Part shown: piece after piece, positions 7,963 to 16,999 of the stretch
Layout of the letters: each line of letters opens with the position of its first letter
Numbering within the stretch: the stretch's first letter is position 1
DNA from: Acetanaerobacterium elongatum
GTDB taxonomy: Bacteria; Bacillota; Clostridia; Oscillospirales; Ruminococcaceae
Direction: 5' to 3'
NCBI RefSeq assembly: GCF_900103835.1
Contig: NZ_FNID01000004.1
Location: 1 to 64,000, forward strand
DNA length: 64,000 bases
Made by a program: the position numbers and the translations under genes
The notes under the pieces: generated by a model
The model's input: only the letters and a program-made list of their open reading frames with translations
What the model was told of the DNA's origin: nothing
The model's database searches: none

Positions 7963-8022
7963 AACACTAAATTTATGAAAAAAAGCCCTGTTTTTTATCC
8001 AAAAAGCTCTATATTTAGTGTT
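7963..8022. promoter_or_regulatory. Spaced inverted repeat upstream of ftsZ
   Basis: AACACTAAAT at 7963-7972 and ATTTAGTGTT at 8013-8022 are perfect inverted copies 40 bp apart, in the AT-rich gap before ftsZ. On the minus strand TTGATA followed 15 bases later by TAAAAT lies partly within and just downstream of the second arm, a weak promoter candidate. The spacing is too wide for an ordinary dimer operator; DNA looping or a large RNA hairpin are both possible. Confidence 0.4.
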
Positions 8023-8098
8023 TAGGCCTATCATGCAGCCATTTGCAGCCGTTTCTGCTGCTTTTAGAAGATGGTACGGATGCAAACGCTAACAATGG

Positions 8099-9064
8099 TC
8101 AGGATGAAGATGCGGAAGCGGTAGCGGAGCCCGCCTCTTCGCTTGTTTGTGATTTTGTGCTTTCAGCCTGTTTGGAAGAGGATTTGCTGCTGGAAGCATC
8201 AGCCTGTCCGCCTTGCTTTGAGGAATCAGCTTCCTCATTTGAACTGCCCGGTGGCGTGGAACTTGTATCTGTATAGATGGTTGTTGCCGGTAAAACGCTT
8301 ACGTAAGGGTGCGCCTTGCTGTCGAGTGTCTGAGCGTTAATGGTTAATCCGCCCGTGTTATTCGACTCTGCGTTTTTATTCAGCACCTCTTTCACAAACC
8401 TTATTTTATATGTCAGTTGGCTTGGTCCACCAAGTAAAATCTTATTCTCATTTCCATACTTAAGTGAGATGTTGGAGATATCGGAGATATCAATCAGCTT
8501 TACATCTGGGAAGGTATATTCCGCGATTGCATCGAAAAGTTCTTGAATTACGGTGATGTCTTCGCCTTTTTCAGCCTTAAACAGCTCTCCCTGCTTTACC
8601 TCTTTGGGTTTTAGGCCTCGGATAATCGGCACATTTGCGTCTGCCATCGGCGAACCGGCCTGCAGTATCTTGAATTTATCGCTTAGCAGGATATACCCGT
8701 CGGCGGTTTCTAGCGAGCAGGCCACCGAAGCCTCCGATACCGTTAGAATCACTGTTGAAGGAAGCTGAAAGCTGAGCTTCGCCTCGCCAATATAGCTGAG
8801 CTTCTGCTCGATAGCTCCGGTTACGGCACTGGGCTTAATTTTAAACATCTTATCCCCCGCCTTAAGCCCTGAAGCAGACAGTATCTCATCTGTTTGGTAA
8901 CGCGTGGTGCCCTCAACGAGAATAGTTTCAACCTTCAACAGGTTGTACAATAATACGCCAAGAGTGATAGTCATGAGCAGCGCTATGGGAACCGTATAAA
9001 AAGCCAGGCCATGACGGCGCCTATGGCGTTTTTTTCGATTGTCCGATGCGCTTTTTGTTCTCAT
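8099..9064 (-). CDS. divIB: Cell division protein DivIB/FtsQ
   Basis: 321 residues: a very basic cytoplasmic head (KKRHRRRH), one membrane helix (TVPIALLMTITLGVLLYNLL), a POTRA domain beginning VETILVEGTTRYQTDEIL, then the FtsQ/DivIB beta domain to about residue 260. The last 60 or so residues are a Ser/Gln/Ala/Lys-rich disordered tail (SSKSSSKQAESTKSQTSEE), longer than in most DivIB. With FtsL it joins the divisome complex that activates septal wall synthesis. It follows murA, as in other Firmicutes where it follows murA or murB. Confidence 0.85.
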   Translation of the reverse strand: MRTKSASDNRKKRHRRRHGLAFYTVPIALLMTITLGVLLYNLLKVETILVEGTTRYQTDEILSASGLKAGDKMFKIKPSAVTGAIEQKLSYIGEAKLSFQLPSTVILTVSEASVACSLETADGYILLSDKFKILQAGSPMADANVPIIRGLKPKEVKQGELFKAEKGEDITVIQELFDAIAEYTFPDVKLIDISDISNISLKYGNENKILLGGPSQLTYKIRFVKEVLNKNAESNNTGGLTINAQTLDSKAHPYVSVLPATTIYTDTSSTPPGSSNEEADSSKQGGQADASSSKSSSKQAESTKSQTSEEAGSATASASSS

Positions 9065-9100
9065 GACATCCTCCGGTAAGTAATGCTTTATGTGCTAAAT

Positions 9101-10357
9101 TCATTCCACACGCCTAATCTGTGCCCCAAGTGAAGCCAGCGTGTCTTCCATCTTTTCATACCCGCGGTCGATATGCCTTACTCCGCTTATTTCGGTTGTG
9201 CCCTCGGCCACCAGAGCGGCTACCACCAATGCGGCACCTCCGCGAAGATCGGTACATTCTACACTGGCGCTGTATAGCCTTGGCGTACCCTCTACCACCG
9301 CTACCCGCCCTTCCAGCTTCACCTTTGCGCCAAGCCTTATCAGCTCGGTAACGTGCTTAAAGCGGTTTTCAAAGATATTCTCTACAAAGATGGTAGTGCC
9401 ATCGGCAATAGCGGCAACCGACATGATAGGTGCCTGTGCGTCGGTTGGAAAACCAGGATAGGGCATTGTTCGAATTGTCTGCATCGCCTTCGGCCTTCCG
9501 CAGCTTAACAGATGGATGCTGTTGTGAGAAAGGGTTATCTTACATCCGGCCTGCTCCAGCACGGGCACAACCGCGCCGATATGCCGTGGGTGAATCTCGT
9601 TGAGCCAAATTTCACCGCCGGTAACCGCCGCGGCACTCAGAAAGGTTGCGGCCGCAATACGGTCCGGTATCACCGCGTGATGGGTGCCGGTAAGCTCTTT
9701 GACACCTTCAATAAATATGGTACTCTCGCCTGCGCCCTTGATTTTTGCCCCACAGGCATTAAGGTAGTTTGCAAGATCAACGATTTCCGGCTCTCTGGCG
9801 GCGTTGGCGATAGAGGTTTCGCCCTTGGCCAGCGTTGCGGCTATCATGACATTCTCGGTGGCACCAACGCTGGGAAACGACAGGTTGATGTGCGCCCCCT
9901 TAAGCCCGTTGGGAATGGTGCAGTCTATATAACCGTGATCCTCGGCAATCTCGGCGCCTAACTGCCGCAGGCCGTAGATGTGCAGATCTATTGGGCGCGG
10001 CCCTAGCTCGCAGCCGCCCGGGTAGGATATTCTTGCCCTGCCGGTTCGTGCAAGGATGGCGCCTAAAAAAACGATGGAAGATCGCATTTCACGCATGAGG
10101 TGTGTGGGGATATCACTTCTGGACAAGCCGCCGGTATGTATGGTAATTACATCGCCGGCAACCTCTGTGGTGCAGCCGAGATAATCAATAATATTTCTAG
10201 CTGCGTCGATATCTGAAAGGCACGGGCAGTTCTCAATAACGCTGCTTCCGGTGCACATAATACTGGCGGCTAATATCGGCAGCGCGCTGTTCTTGGCGCC
10301 TTGAACCCTGATTTCGCCTGAGATACGCCTTCCGCCGTCTATCAAGTATTTATTCAT
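9101..10357 (-). CDS. murA: UDP-N-acetylglucosamine 1-carboxyvinyltransferase MurA
   Basis: 418 residues, the normal length. It transfers enolpyruvyl from PEP to UDP-GlcNAc, the first committed step of peptidoglycan synthesis. Visible are the N-terminal GAKNSALPILAASI, the active-site loop PGGCELGPRPIDLHI with catalytic Cys116 (the fosfomycin target; Asp here would give resistance), and FPTDAQAPIMSVAAIADG. ATG at 10357 with GAGGGGTG upstream is chosen; an in-frame extension to 10459 has no homology or ribosome site. MurA sits between murG and divIB, where Bacillus has murB. Confidence 0.95.
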   Translation of the reverse strand: MNKYLIDGGRRISGEIRVQGAKNSALPILAASIMCTGSSVIENCPCLSDIDAARNIIDYLGCTTEVAGDVITIHTGGLSRSDIPTHLMREMRSSIVFLGAILARTGRARISYPGGCELGPRPIDLHIYGLRQLGAEIAEDHGYIDCTIPNGLKGAHINLSFPSVGATENVMIAATLAKGETSIANAAREPEIVDLANYLNACGAKIKGAGESTIFIEGVKELTGTHHAVIPDRIAAATFLSAAAVTGGEIWLNEIHPRHIGAVVPVLEQAGCKITLSHNSIHLLSCGRPKAMQTIRTMPYPGFPTDAQAPIMSVAAIADGTTIFVENIFENRFKHVTELIRLGAKVKLEGRVAVVEGTPRLYSASVECTDLRGGAALVVAALVAEGTTEISGVRHIDRGYEKMEDTLASLGAQIRRVE

Positions 10358-10493
10358 ATCTTCGCACCCCTCTAAATAAGCACAGAAAGGGAACACTCCC
10401 TCACAAGTCATACTATGCTTACCAGAACGGGTTTGTGAAAAAACGGATAATATCCTCAATTTGATATATCAAGAGTTAAGTATTAAATAATGG

Positions 10494-11609
10494 TCACAGA
10501 AGTTTTTTTATTTCACTGTAGATCCGTTCGTTGGCATCTATGATGGCAAGCTCGCCGGCGCGTTTTGCAATGCAGCGGATGGTTTCGGGTGTTTCGATCA
10601 GTTCAGATACTGTTTGAATAAGCTTGTTACCGGTTAGGTCCTTCTCCTCAATCACAACGGCGGCATTGCGCCTGCCAAGCACCATGGCGTTGTGATACTG
10701 GTGGTTTTCCGTTACATTGGGCGACGGAATGAGGATGGAGGCCTTGCAGGAGGCCTGTATCTCGCTGAGGGTGATAGCTCCTGCTCTGGAGATTACAAGA
10801 TCGGCGGCTGCGTTGCAGCGGGGCATATCGTCTATGTATTCCCGCACGATGATTTGGGGGTTTTCTGCAAGGGTTACGCCTCTATCCTGGAGAAGCGTTA
10901 AAAAAGGTTCGTATCCCTTCTTCCCCGTGCCATGAATATGGTAAACCTGCTTGTCCTTACTATGCCAAGCCATCAGGTCTGCCACTGCCTCATTGATAGC
11001 ACGGGCACCCAGACTGCCACCAAAGGAAAGAATGCACAGTCTGTCATCCAGTGAAAGCTCCTTGCGGGCAACCGCTTTATTATAGAAGATAATCTCCTCG
11101 CGGACAGGGTTACCGGTAACCACAAAATTGCATCTGGGACTTAAGAACTTCTTAGCTTCTTCCACGGCCAGAAGTACGGTATCTACATGCCTGGACACCA
11201 GTTTAGTGGTGATGCCCGGGAAGGCATTTTGCTCGTGTGTGAGGGTATGAACCCCCATGGAAGCAGCCTGCATAATCACCGGCGCGCTTACATAGCCGCC
11301 GGTACCGAGCACTAGATCCGGCTTAAACTCGTTTATAAGTCGTGCAGCCTCCCTGCGCCCTTGATACAGCTGTATTACCGCGTCAACATTCTTCTTTATC
11401 GCAGACAGACCACTTCTTCTGATAATGCCACGGGAATGGATACCCTCAAACCGAAAACCTGCGGCGGGCACCAGCCGCGCTTCCATGCCGTCTTTGGAAC
11501 CGATATAGAGTATCTCGGCCTCGGGGTGGCGCGCCCGAACATAGCTTGCTATCGCCAGTGCCGGGTTAATATGCCCCGCGGTACCTCCGCCCGTAAAGAT
11601 GATACGCAT
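10494..11609 (-). CDS. murG: UDP-GlcNAc--lipid I N-acetylglucosaminyltransferase MurG
   Basis: About 371 residues. It converts lipid I to lipid II on the inner face of the membrane. It begins MRIIFTGGGTAGHINPALAIA, the glycine-rich loop of the acceptor site, and carries the donor-site stretch LVISRAGAITLSEIQA with the TENHQYHNA loop close by. Start choice is uncertain: ATG at 11609 begins exactly at the conserved fold but has a poor ribosome site; ATG at 11621 or TTG at 11648 are possible. It follows ftsW by about 60 bases. Confidence 0.93.
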   Translation of the reverse strand: MRIIFTGGGTAGHINPALAIASYVRARHPEAEILYIGSKDGMEARLVPAAGFRFEGIHSRGIIRRSGLSAIKKNVDAVIQLYQGRREAARLINEFKPDLVLGTGGYVSAPVIMQAASMGVHTLTHEQNAFPGITTKLVSRHVDTVLLAVEEAKKFLSPRCNFVVTGNPVREEIIFYNKAVARKELSLDDRLCILSFGGSLGARAINEAVADLMAWHSKDKQVYHIHGTGKKGYEPFLTLLQDRGVTLAENPQIIVREYIDDMPRCNAAADLVISRAGAITLSEIQASCKASILIPSPNVTENHQYHNAMVLGRRNAAVVIEEKDLTGNKLIQTVSELIETPETIRCIAKRAGELAIIDANERIYSEIKKLL

Positions 11610-11669
11610 CTGATTAACCATTCCAATCGTTGAAGGTATTTCTACCAAAATCTAAAACGAGATATCCCA

Positions 11670-12803
11670 CTATGTTTTTTCATATACAGAGTATCGTGAC
11701 ACCGAAAGGATAACTCCCATCTGCAAAAGCAGCATAACCAGTGAGGAACCGCCGGAACTGAAGAACGGCAGGCTGATACCGGTATTGGGGATGGTGTTGG
11801 TTACAACGCCGATGTTTAGAATCGCTTGTATACCAATCTGTGAGCTGAGCCCCAGCACCAGCATGGAGCCAAATTTATCTCTGGCGCGCATGGCAATAAC
11901 AAAGCCGCGCCACACAAACAGCGCAAATATGATGATAATCAGAGAAGCACCGATGAAGCCAAGCTCCTCACATACTATTGAAAAGATAAAATCGTTTTGC
12001 GGCTCGGGAACATATAGATATTTCTGCCTGGAGTTACCCAAGCCCTGCCCGAGCAGCCCACCGGAACCGATGGCATAGAGTGATTGCAGGGTTTGGTGGC
12101 CCTTATCACTGGGGTCAGAAAACGGGTCTAGCCATATCTTGATACGGCTCATGGCGTAGTCCACCTTGCCGCTGAACAGGATATAGGCAGCACCCGCGCC
12201 GCCAACCGTACCACCTGCAAGTGCAAACCAGCGAAACTTGGTTCCGCCGATAAACATCATGACAAATGCCATCAAAACAACCAGAATTGTACCGGAAAGG
12301 TGCGGTTCTATTGCTATTAACCCAACAACCGGCACCAGAAAGATGGCAAACGGCAGAACACCCTTTTTAAAGGTGCCCATCTCTGATGCGTTAAGTGAAA
12401 TCATGTGGGCAAACATAAGGATTATTGCAAACTTGGCAAGCTCCGACGGCTGAAACTGCCTTCCCGCTATCCATATCCAGCGGTGTGCGTCATTAACCGG
12501 CTTTGAGAAAAGTGCCAACACCAGCAGCACAAGCGACAAGCCATAGAGCGGCAACGCAAGCTTATGCAGCCAGTGATAATCGAAGTAGGAGACGATAATC
12601 ATCCCCGCAAGACCGATTACCGCAAAGACCAGCTGGCTTTTAATAAAATGAAAGCTGTCATCGTAATAATGAAGTGCATAAGCATAGCTGGCCGAGAAGA
12701 GCATGATAAGCCCAATACCCAACAGGGTAACGGTAAGTACGAAAAAGGTTATGTCCATGCCGCCACGTTTCGGCTTCTCTACTGCAACGCCCTTGTTTTT
12801 CAA
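11670..12803 (-). CDS. ftsW: SEDS-family lipid II polymerase FtsW/SpoVE
   Basis: About 377 residues with ten expected membrane helices. SEDS proteins polymerise glycan strands from lipid II with a partner transpeptidase, here probably the SpoVD-type protein of the same cluster. Characteristic segments are GLIMLFSASYAYALHYYDD, RQFQPSELAKFAIILM, the catalytic-loop region GKVDYAMSRIKIWLDPF and the C-terminal GISLPFFSSGGSSLVM. TTG at 12803 has GGGGTG six bases upstream and is preferred; GTG at 12812 overlaps that site. FtsW, SpoVE and RodA cannot be told apart by sequence alone; the dcw position favours FtsW/SpoVE. Confidence 0.9.
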   Translation of the reverse strand: MKNKGVAVEKPKRGGMDITFFVLTVTLLGIGLIMLFSASYAYALHYYDDSFHFIKSQLVFAVIGLAGMIIVSYFDYHWLHKLALPLYGLSLVLLVLALFSKPVNDAHRWIWIAGRQFQPSELAKFAIILMFAHMISLNASEMGTFKKGVLPFAIFLVPVVGLIAIEPHLSGTILVVLMAFVMMFIGGTKFRWFALAGGTVGGAGAAYILFSGKVDYAMSRIKIWLDPFSDPSDKGHQTLQSLYAIGSGGLLGQGLGNSRQKYLYVPEPQNDFIFSIVCEELGFIGASLIIIIFALFVWRGFVIAMRARDKFGSMLVLGLSSQIGIQAILNIGVVTNTIPNTGISLPFFSSGGSSLVMLLLQMGVILSVSRYSVYEKT

Positions 12804-12834
12804 TGGACACACCCCAATCCGGCACGAACTGCTT

Positions 12835-12923
12835 ACACTAATATCCGATCAAAAAGTATATAGAAATTAAATTGAGACCTTTCGTATATGGGCTTTGACA
12901 CGGATTTTATCGGAGATTAGTAT
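12835..12923. repeat. Palindromic intergenic element, copy 2 (89 bp, at the murD position)
   Basis: Ends are ACACTAATATCCGATCAAAA and, on the other strand, ATACTAATCTCCGATAAAAT: an almost perfect terminal inverted repeat of about 18 bp. The interior carries ACCTTTCGTATATGGGCTTTG as in copies 3, 5 and 6, but the central ACGATGC hairpin is missing, so it is a deletion derivative. It fills the gap between mraY and ftsW, ending four bases from the mraY stop. Confidence 0.8.
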
Positions 12924-12926
12924 TAA

Positions 12927-13937
12927 CTATACAAGTGCTGTCGCCCATAGGGACAAGGCACCCCCCACAACGCCAACCAAGGAGAATACTAAAACAATCT
13001 TTACCTCGCTCCAGCCGCTCATTTCATAATGATGATGAATCGGGCTCATTTTGAATATCCGCTTCTTCGTCAACTTAAAGCTGATAACCTGAATTACCAC
13101 CGAAAGTGCGTCGAGCACATAAACAATGCCTACCAGTGCCAGAAAAGCCGGCATATTGATACCGAAGGCAATTGCCACAACCGAACCGCCTAAAAACATC
13201 GAGCCGGTATCGCCCATGAACACCTTGGCCGGGTGGAAGTTCCAGATTAAAAACCCGATGCAGGCAGCAGCCAGCGAGATGGCAAACAGCCCCTCTTTAT
13301 CCTGGTGCAGCACACCGCACATCAGCATTAAAAAGATTCCGCAGACAAAGGTAACAGAGGCACACAAACCATCAATCCCGTCTGTAAGATTTACGGCGTT
13401 TACCATGTAGTAAATAATCAATGCTGCAAAGGGATAATAGAAGATGCCCAGATTCCACTGGCCGATAAACGGCAGCACCAGTACAGTGCTGTGGTCCCCC
13501 GCAAGGTAGATGGTCATTAGATATAATATGGCCACCACAAACTGCATTATTGTTTTTTGCGAAGCAGTAAGGCCAAGATTTCTTTTCTTAACCACCTTGA
13601 TATAGTCGTCGGTAAAGCCGATAAATCCGTAGGCCAAAGCCATCACGCACCCGGCAAGCAGCTTGATGTTTTCAAGCCTTGCTGTCTCGGGAAAGGCATC
13701 CGGCTTGGTAAACGAGAGCACCAGTATGCCCACCGCAAGCGCCGCCAGAGTGCCGACAATAAACATAATACCACCCATGGTGGGGGTACCCTGCTTGTTC
13801 TTGTGCCATGTGGGGCCGATATCGTTGATAGTCTGCCCGTATTTCAGCCGCTTTAAAAAGGGAATGAGCTTTTTACCGAGTAAAGAGGATACTACAAAAG
13901 CTGTTAACGCGGCTACGATTGTCGCAATTCCACTCAT
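12927..13937 (-). CDS. mraY: Phospho-N-acetylmuramoyl-pentapeptide transferase MraY
   Basis: 336 residues, ten membrane helices. It transfers phospho-MurNAc-pentapeptide from UDP to undecaprenyl phosphate to give lipid I. Conserved segments include GTPTMGGIMFI, the metal-binding GFTDDYIKVVKKRNLGL, NAVNLTDGIDGLCASV, FHPAKVFMGDTGSMFLGG and the histidine motif SPIHHHYEMSGW. The start ATG at 13937 is the first good one after copy 3 of the repeat. In most Firmicutes murD follows mraY; here it does not. Confidence 0.95.
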   Translation of the reverse strand: MSGIATIVAALTAFVVSSLLGKKLIPFLKRLKYGQTINDIGPTWHKNKQGTPTMGGIMFIVGTLAALAVGILVLSFTKPDAFPETARLENIKLLAGCVMALAYGFIGFTDDYIKVVKKRNLGLTASQKTIMQFVVAILYLMTIYLAGDHSTVLVLPFIGQWNLGIFYYPFAALIIYYMVNAVNLTDGIDGLCASVTFVCGIFLMLMCGVLHQDKEGLFAISLAAACIGFLIWNFHPAKVFMGDTGSMFLGGSVVAIAFGINMPAFLALVGIVYVLDALSVVIQVISFKLTKKRIFKMSPIHHHYEMSGWSEVKIVLVFSLVGVVGGALSLWATALV

Positions 13938-13978
13938 TGTTGTTCCACAGTCCTTCTAACCGTATTCGGGCAATGCTG

Positions 13979-14100
13979 ATACTTATACCCGATTAAAGTA
14001 TATAAAAATCAAATCAAGACCTTTTGTATCTGGGTTTTGATGCAGATTTTTATAACGATGCCAGCGCATCGTCTGAATACATTTTATCGGAGATTAGTAC
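13979..14100. repeat. Palindromic intergenic element, copy 3 (122 bp, full length)
   Basis: Left end ATACTTATACCCGATTAAAG; right end on the opposite strand GTACTAATCTCCGATAAAAT. Inside are two nested hairpins: CAAGACC with GGTTTTG, and ACGATGC-CAGC-GCATCGT. Nearly the same length and interior as copy 6 at 61535. The right end overlaps the 3' end of murF, so the last codons and the TAA stop of murF come from the element. Confidence 0.85.
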
Positions 14101-15466
14101 TATCTGCAAGCCCCGCGTAAAACTGCTCCATCATCTCTTCGAGTTTCATACCGCGGCTGCCCTTAAAGAGTATTATATCATCTTTCTGGGCGAGTGCCAG
14201 TAATTTTTCCCCAGCTGCGTGTTTATCCCCAAAGCTGTATACCTGTTCAATACCGGCACGATTGGCTGCCCCTGCGATATATTCAGCCTTTTCACCATAG
14301 GTGATTAAGATATCGGTGCCGCTTTCGCCCACCATCTGCCCTACCCCCTCGTGCGCCTTCCGGGAGTAATCACCAAGCTCCAGCATATCTGCCAGCACTG
14401 CAATGCTTCTGCCGTTTTTCTTCAGTGTCTGCAGGGTGGCAAGCGCAGCTCGCATGGAATCGGGGCTTGCATTATAGCAGTCTTCTATCACCGTAATGCC
14501 GCTTTTGTGTACTACACGCTGGCGCATACCGGCAGGGGTATATTGTTTGAGTGCCTCCGTTCCCTTGTGCAGGTCGAGCTTTAACGCCACTGCTGTAGAA
14601 AAGGCTGCGAGGGCGTTTAGGATATTATGCCTGCCTACACATGGGATGCAGGCCGGATAGAGGTTATTTTTATATGAGATATCAAACGCTGTTTCATCTG
14701 CGGTTTCGCGAATATTCAACGCACGAACCTTCGCATGAGAATTGATGATGCTATAGGATATTATATCAAAGCCGCAATAGTCTTTTATGTCGCAAAGCAG
14801 GTCATCATCATAATTCAGTACCAGTGAGCCGCCTGCGGGCAGGCCTTCGGTAATCTCCAGCTTCGCTGAAAGGATATTCTCGCGGCTGCCAAGGTTCTCA
14901 ATATGTGATACCCCTATATTGGTGATTACCGCAACCGAAGGAAGCGTTGCCGCCGTTAACACCGAAAGCTCACCCTTGTGCGTCATACCCATCTCAATCA
15001 CGGCACACTCGTAGCTTTTATCCAGCCGTAAAAGGGTAAGCGGAAGCCCAATTTCATTGTTCAGGTTTCCCTCAGTTTTAAGGGTTTTTAAGCAGGAACC
15101 TAAAACACAGGCAATCATCTCTTTAGTGGTGGTTTTCCCCACGCTGCCAGTAACCGCCACCATGGGGATATTGTATTTTAAACGGTACGCGCAGCCGAGG
15201 GTTATCAACGCGCGCTGGGTGTTTTTCACCATGATGACGGGCTTATCCGTCGCTTCTATCGGCTTGTGGCATATTGCAGCTACTGCGCCCTTTTGAAACG
15301 CCTCTGTTACGAAATTGTGCCCGTCAAACCGTTCACCTTCAAGAGCCACAAAAAGGCTGTTCGGTGTAATCGCCCGGGTATCGGTGCAGATATTTTCAAT
15401 CTCTGCATCGATGGGCAGCTTTGCGCCGAAATAACGTGCAATATCACTGAGCAGCCACTTTTCCAA
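14084..15466 (-). CDS. murF: UDP-N-acetylmuramoyl-tripeptide--D-alanyl-D-alanine ligase MurF
   Basis: 460 residues. It adds D-Ala-D-Ala to the UDP-MurNAc tripeptide. Mur-ligase domains in order: N-terminal substrate domain (ICTDTRAITPNSLFVALEGERFDGHNF), ATP-binding centre with VTGSVGKTTTKEMIA, the ENLGSRENILSAKLEI region, and C-terminal domain with DCYNASPDSMRAAL. TTG at 15466 is the start, with GGAGG just upstream at the end of murE (two bases between genes). The final six residues (DSTNLR) and the stop are encoded by the inserted repeat, so the original C-terminus has been replaced. Confidence 0.93.
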   Translation of the reverse strand: MEKWLLSDIARYFGAKLPIDAEIENICTDTRAITPNSLFVALEGERFDGHNFVTEAFQKGAVAAICHKPIEATDKPVIMVKNTQRALITLGCAYRLKYNIPMVAVTGSVGKTTTKEMIACVLGSCLKTLKTEGNLNNEIGLPLTLLRLDKSYECAVIEMGMTHKGELSVLTAATLPSVAVITNIGVSHIENLGSRENILSAKLEITEGLPAGGSLVLNYDDDLLCDIKDYCGFDIISYSIINSHAKVRALNIRETADETAFDISYKNNLYPACIPCVGRHNILNALAAFSTAVALKLDLHKGTEALKQYTPAGMRQRVVHKSGITVIEDCYNASPDSMRAALATLQTLKKNGRSIAVLADMLELGDYSRKAHEGVGQMVGESGTDILITYGEKAEYIAGAANRAGIEQVYSFGDKHAAGEKLLALAQKDDIILFKGSRGMKLEEMMEQFYAGLADSTNLR

Positions 15467-15469
15467 AAC

Positions 15470-16963
15470 CTATTCCTCCATTTTTTCAGCAGGGCTTTCG
15501 TCCTTGTACTCCTGCCGTTTTTTGTCTCGCTTAGCAATGAGCTCTTTTACAATGGTATGCTCATCAAACGCTATGGTGCCGAAATTCAATACCTGATAGT
15601 CCTCATGCCCTTTTCCGGCTAGCACGATGATATCATCCTGTTGAGCGTTATCCAGTACCCATTTGATTGCCTCCATACGGTCAGGTATTACCCTATATTC
15701 CGTATCCAGCCCCTCAAACCCCGGAACCGCATCGTCTAATATCTGCATAACGTCTTCATCGCGTGGGTTATCGGAGGTTAGCACCGCTAGGTCGGAATAC
15801 TGCGCAGCCATATGCGCCATCTTCGGGCGCTTGGTACGATCACGGTTTCCGGCACAGCCGAACAGCACCACCACACGGGCGGGGGCAAATTCGCGAACGG
15901 TGGAAAGAACCTTTTCCAAGCCATCCGGCGTATGGGCATAATCACAGATAACGGTAAAATCGTCACCGGAATAGAGCACCTCGGTACGTCCCTTTACACC
16001 CTTGCAATCGCTAAGGCCCTTTGCAACCACCGACGGTTCAAAGCCCAATTCGATGGTACAGACAGCAGCCGCCATCGCATTGGAAACCGAAAAGCTGCCC
16101 GGCATGCCGAACGAAACACGCTCAATGATGCCGCTGCCAACCAGCGCGAAGTTTACGCCATCTCGCCGTTTAACGATATTCTTGGCTGTGAAATCAGCCA
16201 TATCGTTACCAGCCGAGTAGGTAACCGCCTTGCAGGGAATCTCACTCAACAGCCTTTTGCCGTACTCGTCGTCAAGGTTGATGATAGCTATATCACTCAT
16301 ATCAAACAGCTGTTTTTTTGCGCTGTAGTAGTTTTCCATCGTGCCGTGATAGTCCAGATGATCCTGCGTAAGGTTGGTAAAAACCCCAGCCACAAAGTGA
16401 CAGCCGTCCAGCCGGTGCTGGGCAAATGCGTGGGAAGAAGCCTCCATAACCACATACTCACACCCGGCGTTCACCATGCGTGAGAACAGACTGTGCAGCT
16501 CTGCGGGATCGGGCGTCGTATGCTTTGCGGGGATGCACATATCGTCAATCTCTACCTGAATGGTACCGATAAGCCCTACACTCTTACCTGCAGACTCTAA
16601 AATCTGCTTGAGCAGATAGGTGATGGTGGTTTTACCGTTGGTACCGGTTACCCCGATAAGCTTGAGCTTCCTGGAGGGGTGCCCGAACAGTGCTGCATTC
16701 AAAAGAGCATAGGCACTGCGGCTGTTTTTAACAATAACCTGTTTTTCCAGGCCTAAATCTCGCTCGGTGATTACTGCAGCCGCACCCTGAGCGACGGCCT
16801 GTTGCGCATAATCGTGCCCGTCAAAGCGCTCGCCCTTTACGGCTACGAACACCGCATCGGGGGTGGCGGCGCGAGAGTCGCAGGTTACCTTACCCACCTC
16901 GGCATCCGTAATAGGTGGGAGTGACAAGATCTCTATTTCATTCAGAAGCTCTAATAATTTCAT
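15470..16963 (-). CDS. murE: UDP-N-acetylmuramoyl-tripeptide synthetase MurE (meso-DAP type)
   Basis: 497 residues. It adds the third amino acid of the stem peptide. The ATP site is GVTGTNGKTTITYLLKQIL and the UDP-MurNAc domain has CDSRAATPDAVFVAVKGERFDGHDY. The specificity motif is SDNPRDED; DNPR is typical of enzymes adding meso-diaminopimelate, whereas L-lysine enzymes carry other residues. The C-terminus has a charged tail (KKRQEYKDESPAEKMEE). ATG at 16963 has GGAGGG upstream. Confidence 0.93.
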   Translation of the reverse strand: MKLLELLNEIEILSLPPITDAEVGKVTCDSRAATPDAVFVAVKGERFDGHDYAQQAVAQGAAAVITERDLGLEKQVIVKNSRSAYALLNAALFGHPSRKLKLIGVTGTNGKTTITYLLKQILESAGKSVGLIGTIQVEIDDMCIPAKHTTPDPAELHSLFSRMVNAGCEYVVMEASSHAFAQHRLDGCHFVAGVFTNLTQDHLDYHGTMENYYSAKKQLFDMSDIAIINLDDEYGKRLLSEIPCKAVTYSAGNDMADFTAKNIVKRRDGVNFALVGSGIIERVSFGMPGSFSVSNAMAAAVCTIELGFEPSVVAKGLSDCKGVKGRTEVLYSGDDFTVICDYAHTPDGLEKVLSTVREFAPARVVVLFGCAGNRDRTKRPKMAHMAAQYSDLAVLTSDNPRDEDVMQILDDAVPGFEGLDTEYRVIPDRMEAIKWVLDNAQQDDIIVLAGKGHEDYQVLNFGTIAFDEHTIVKELIAKRDKKRQEYKDESPAEKMEE

Positions 16964-16999
16964 AATCTGCCCTCCTGAGATGCCATACAGCGTAAAAGC

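Noticed and set aside
10440-10493. Degenerate copy of the palindromic element (CAAGAGTTAAGTATTAAA)
   Set aside because: Only one end is vaguely similar and there is no left arm.
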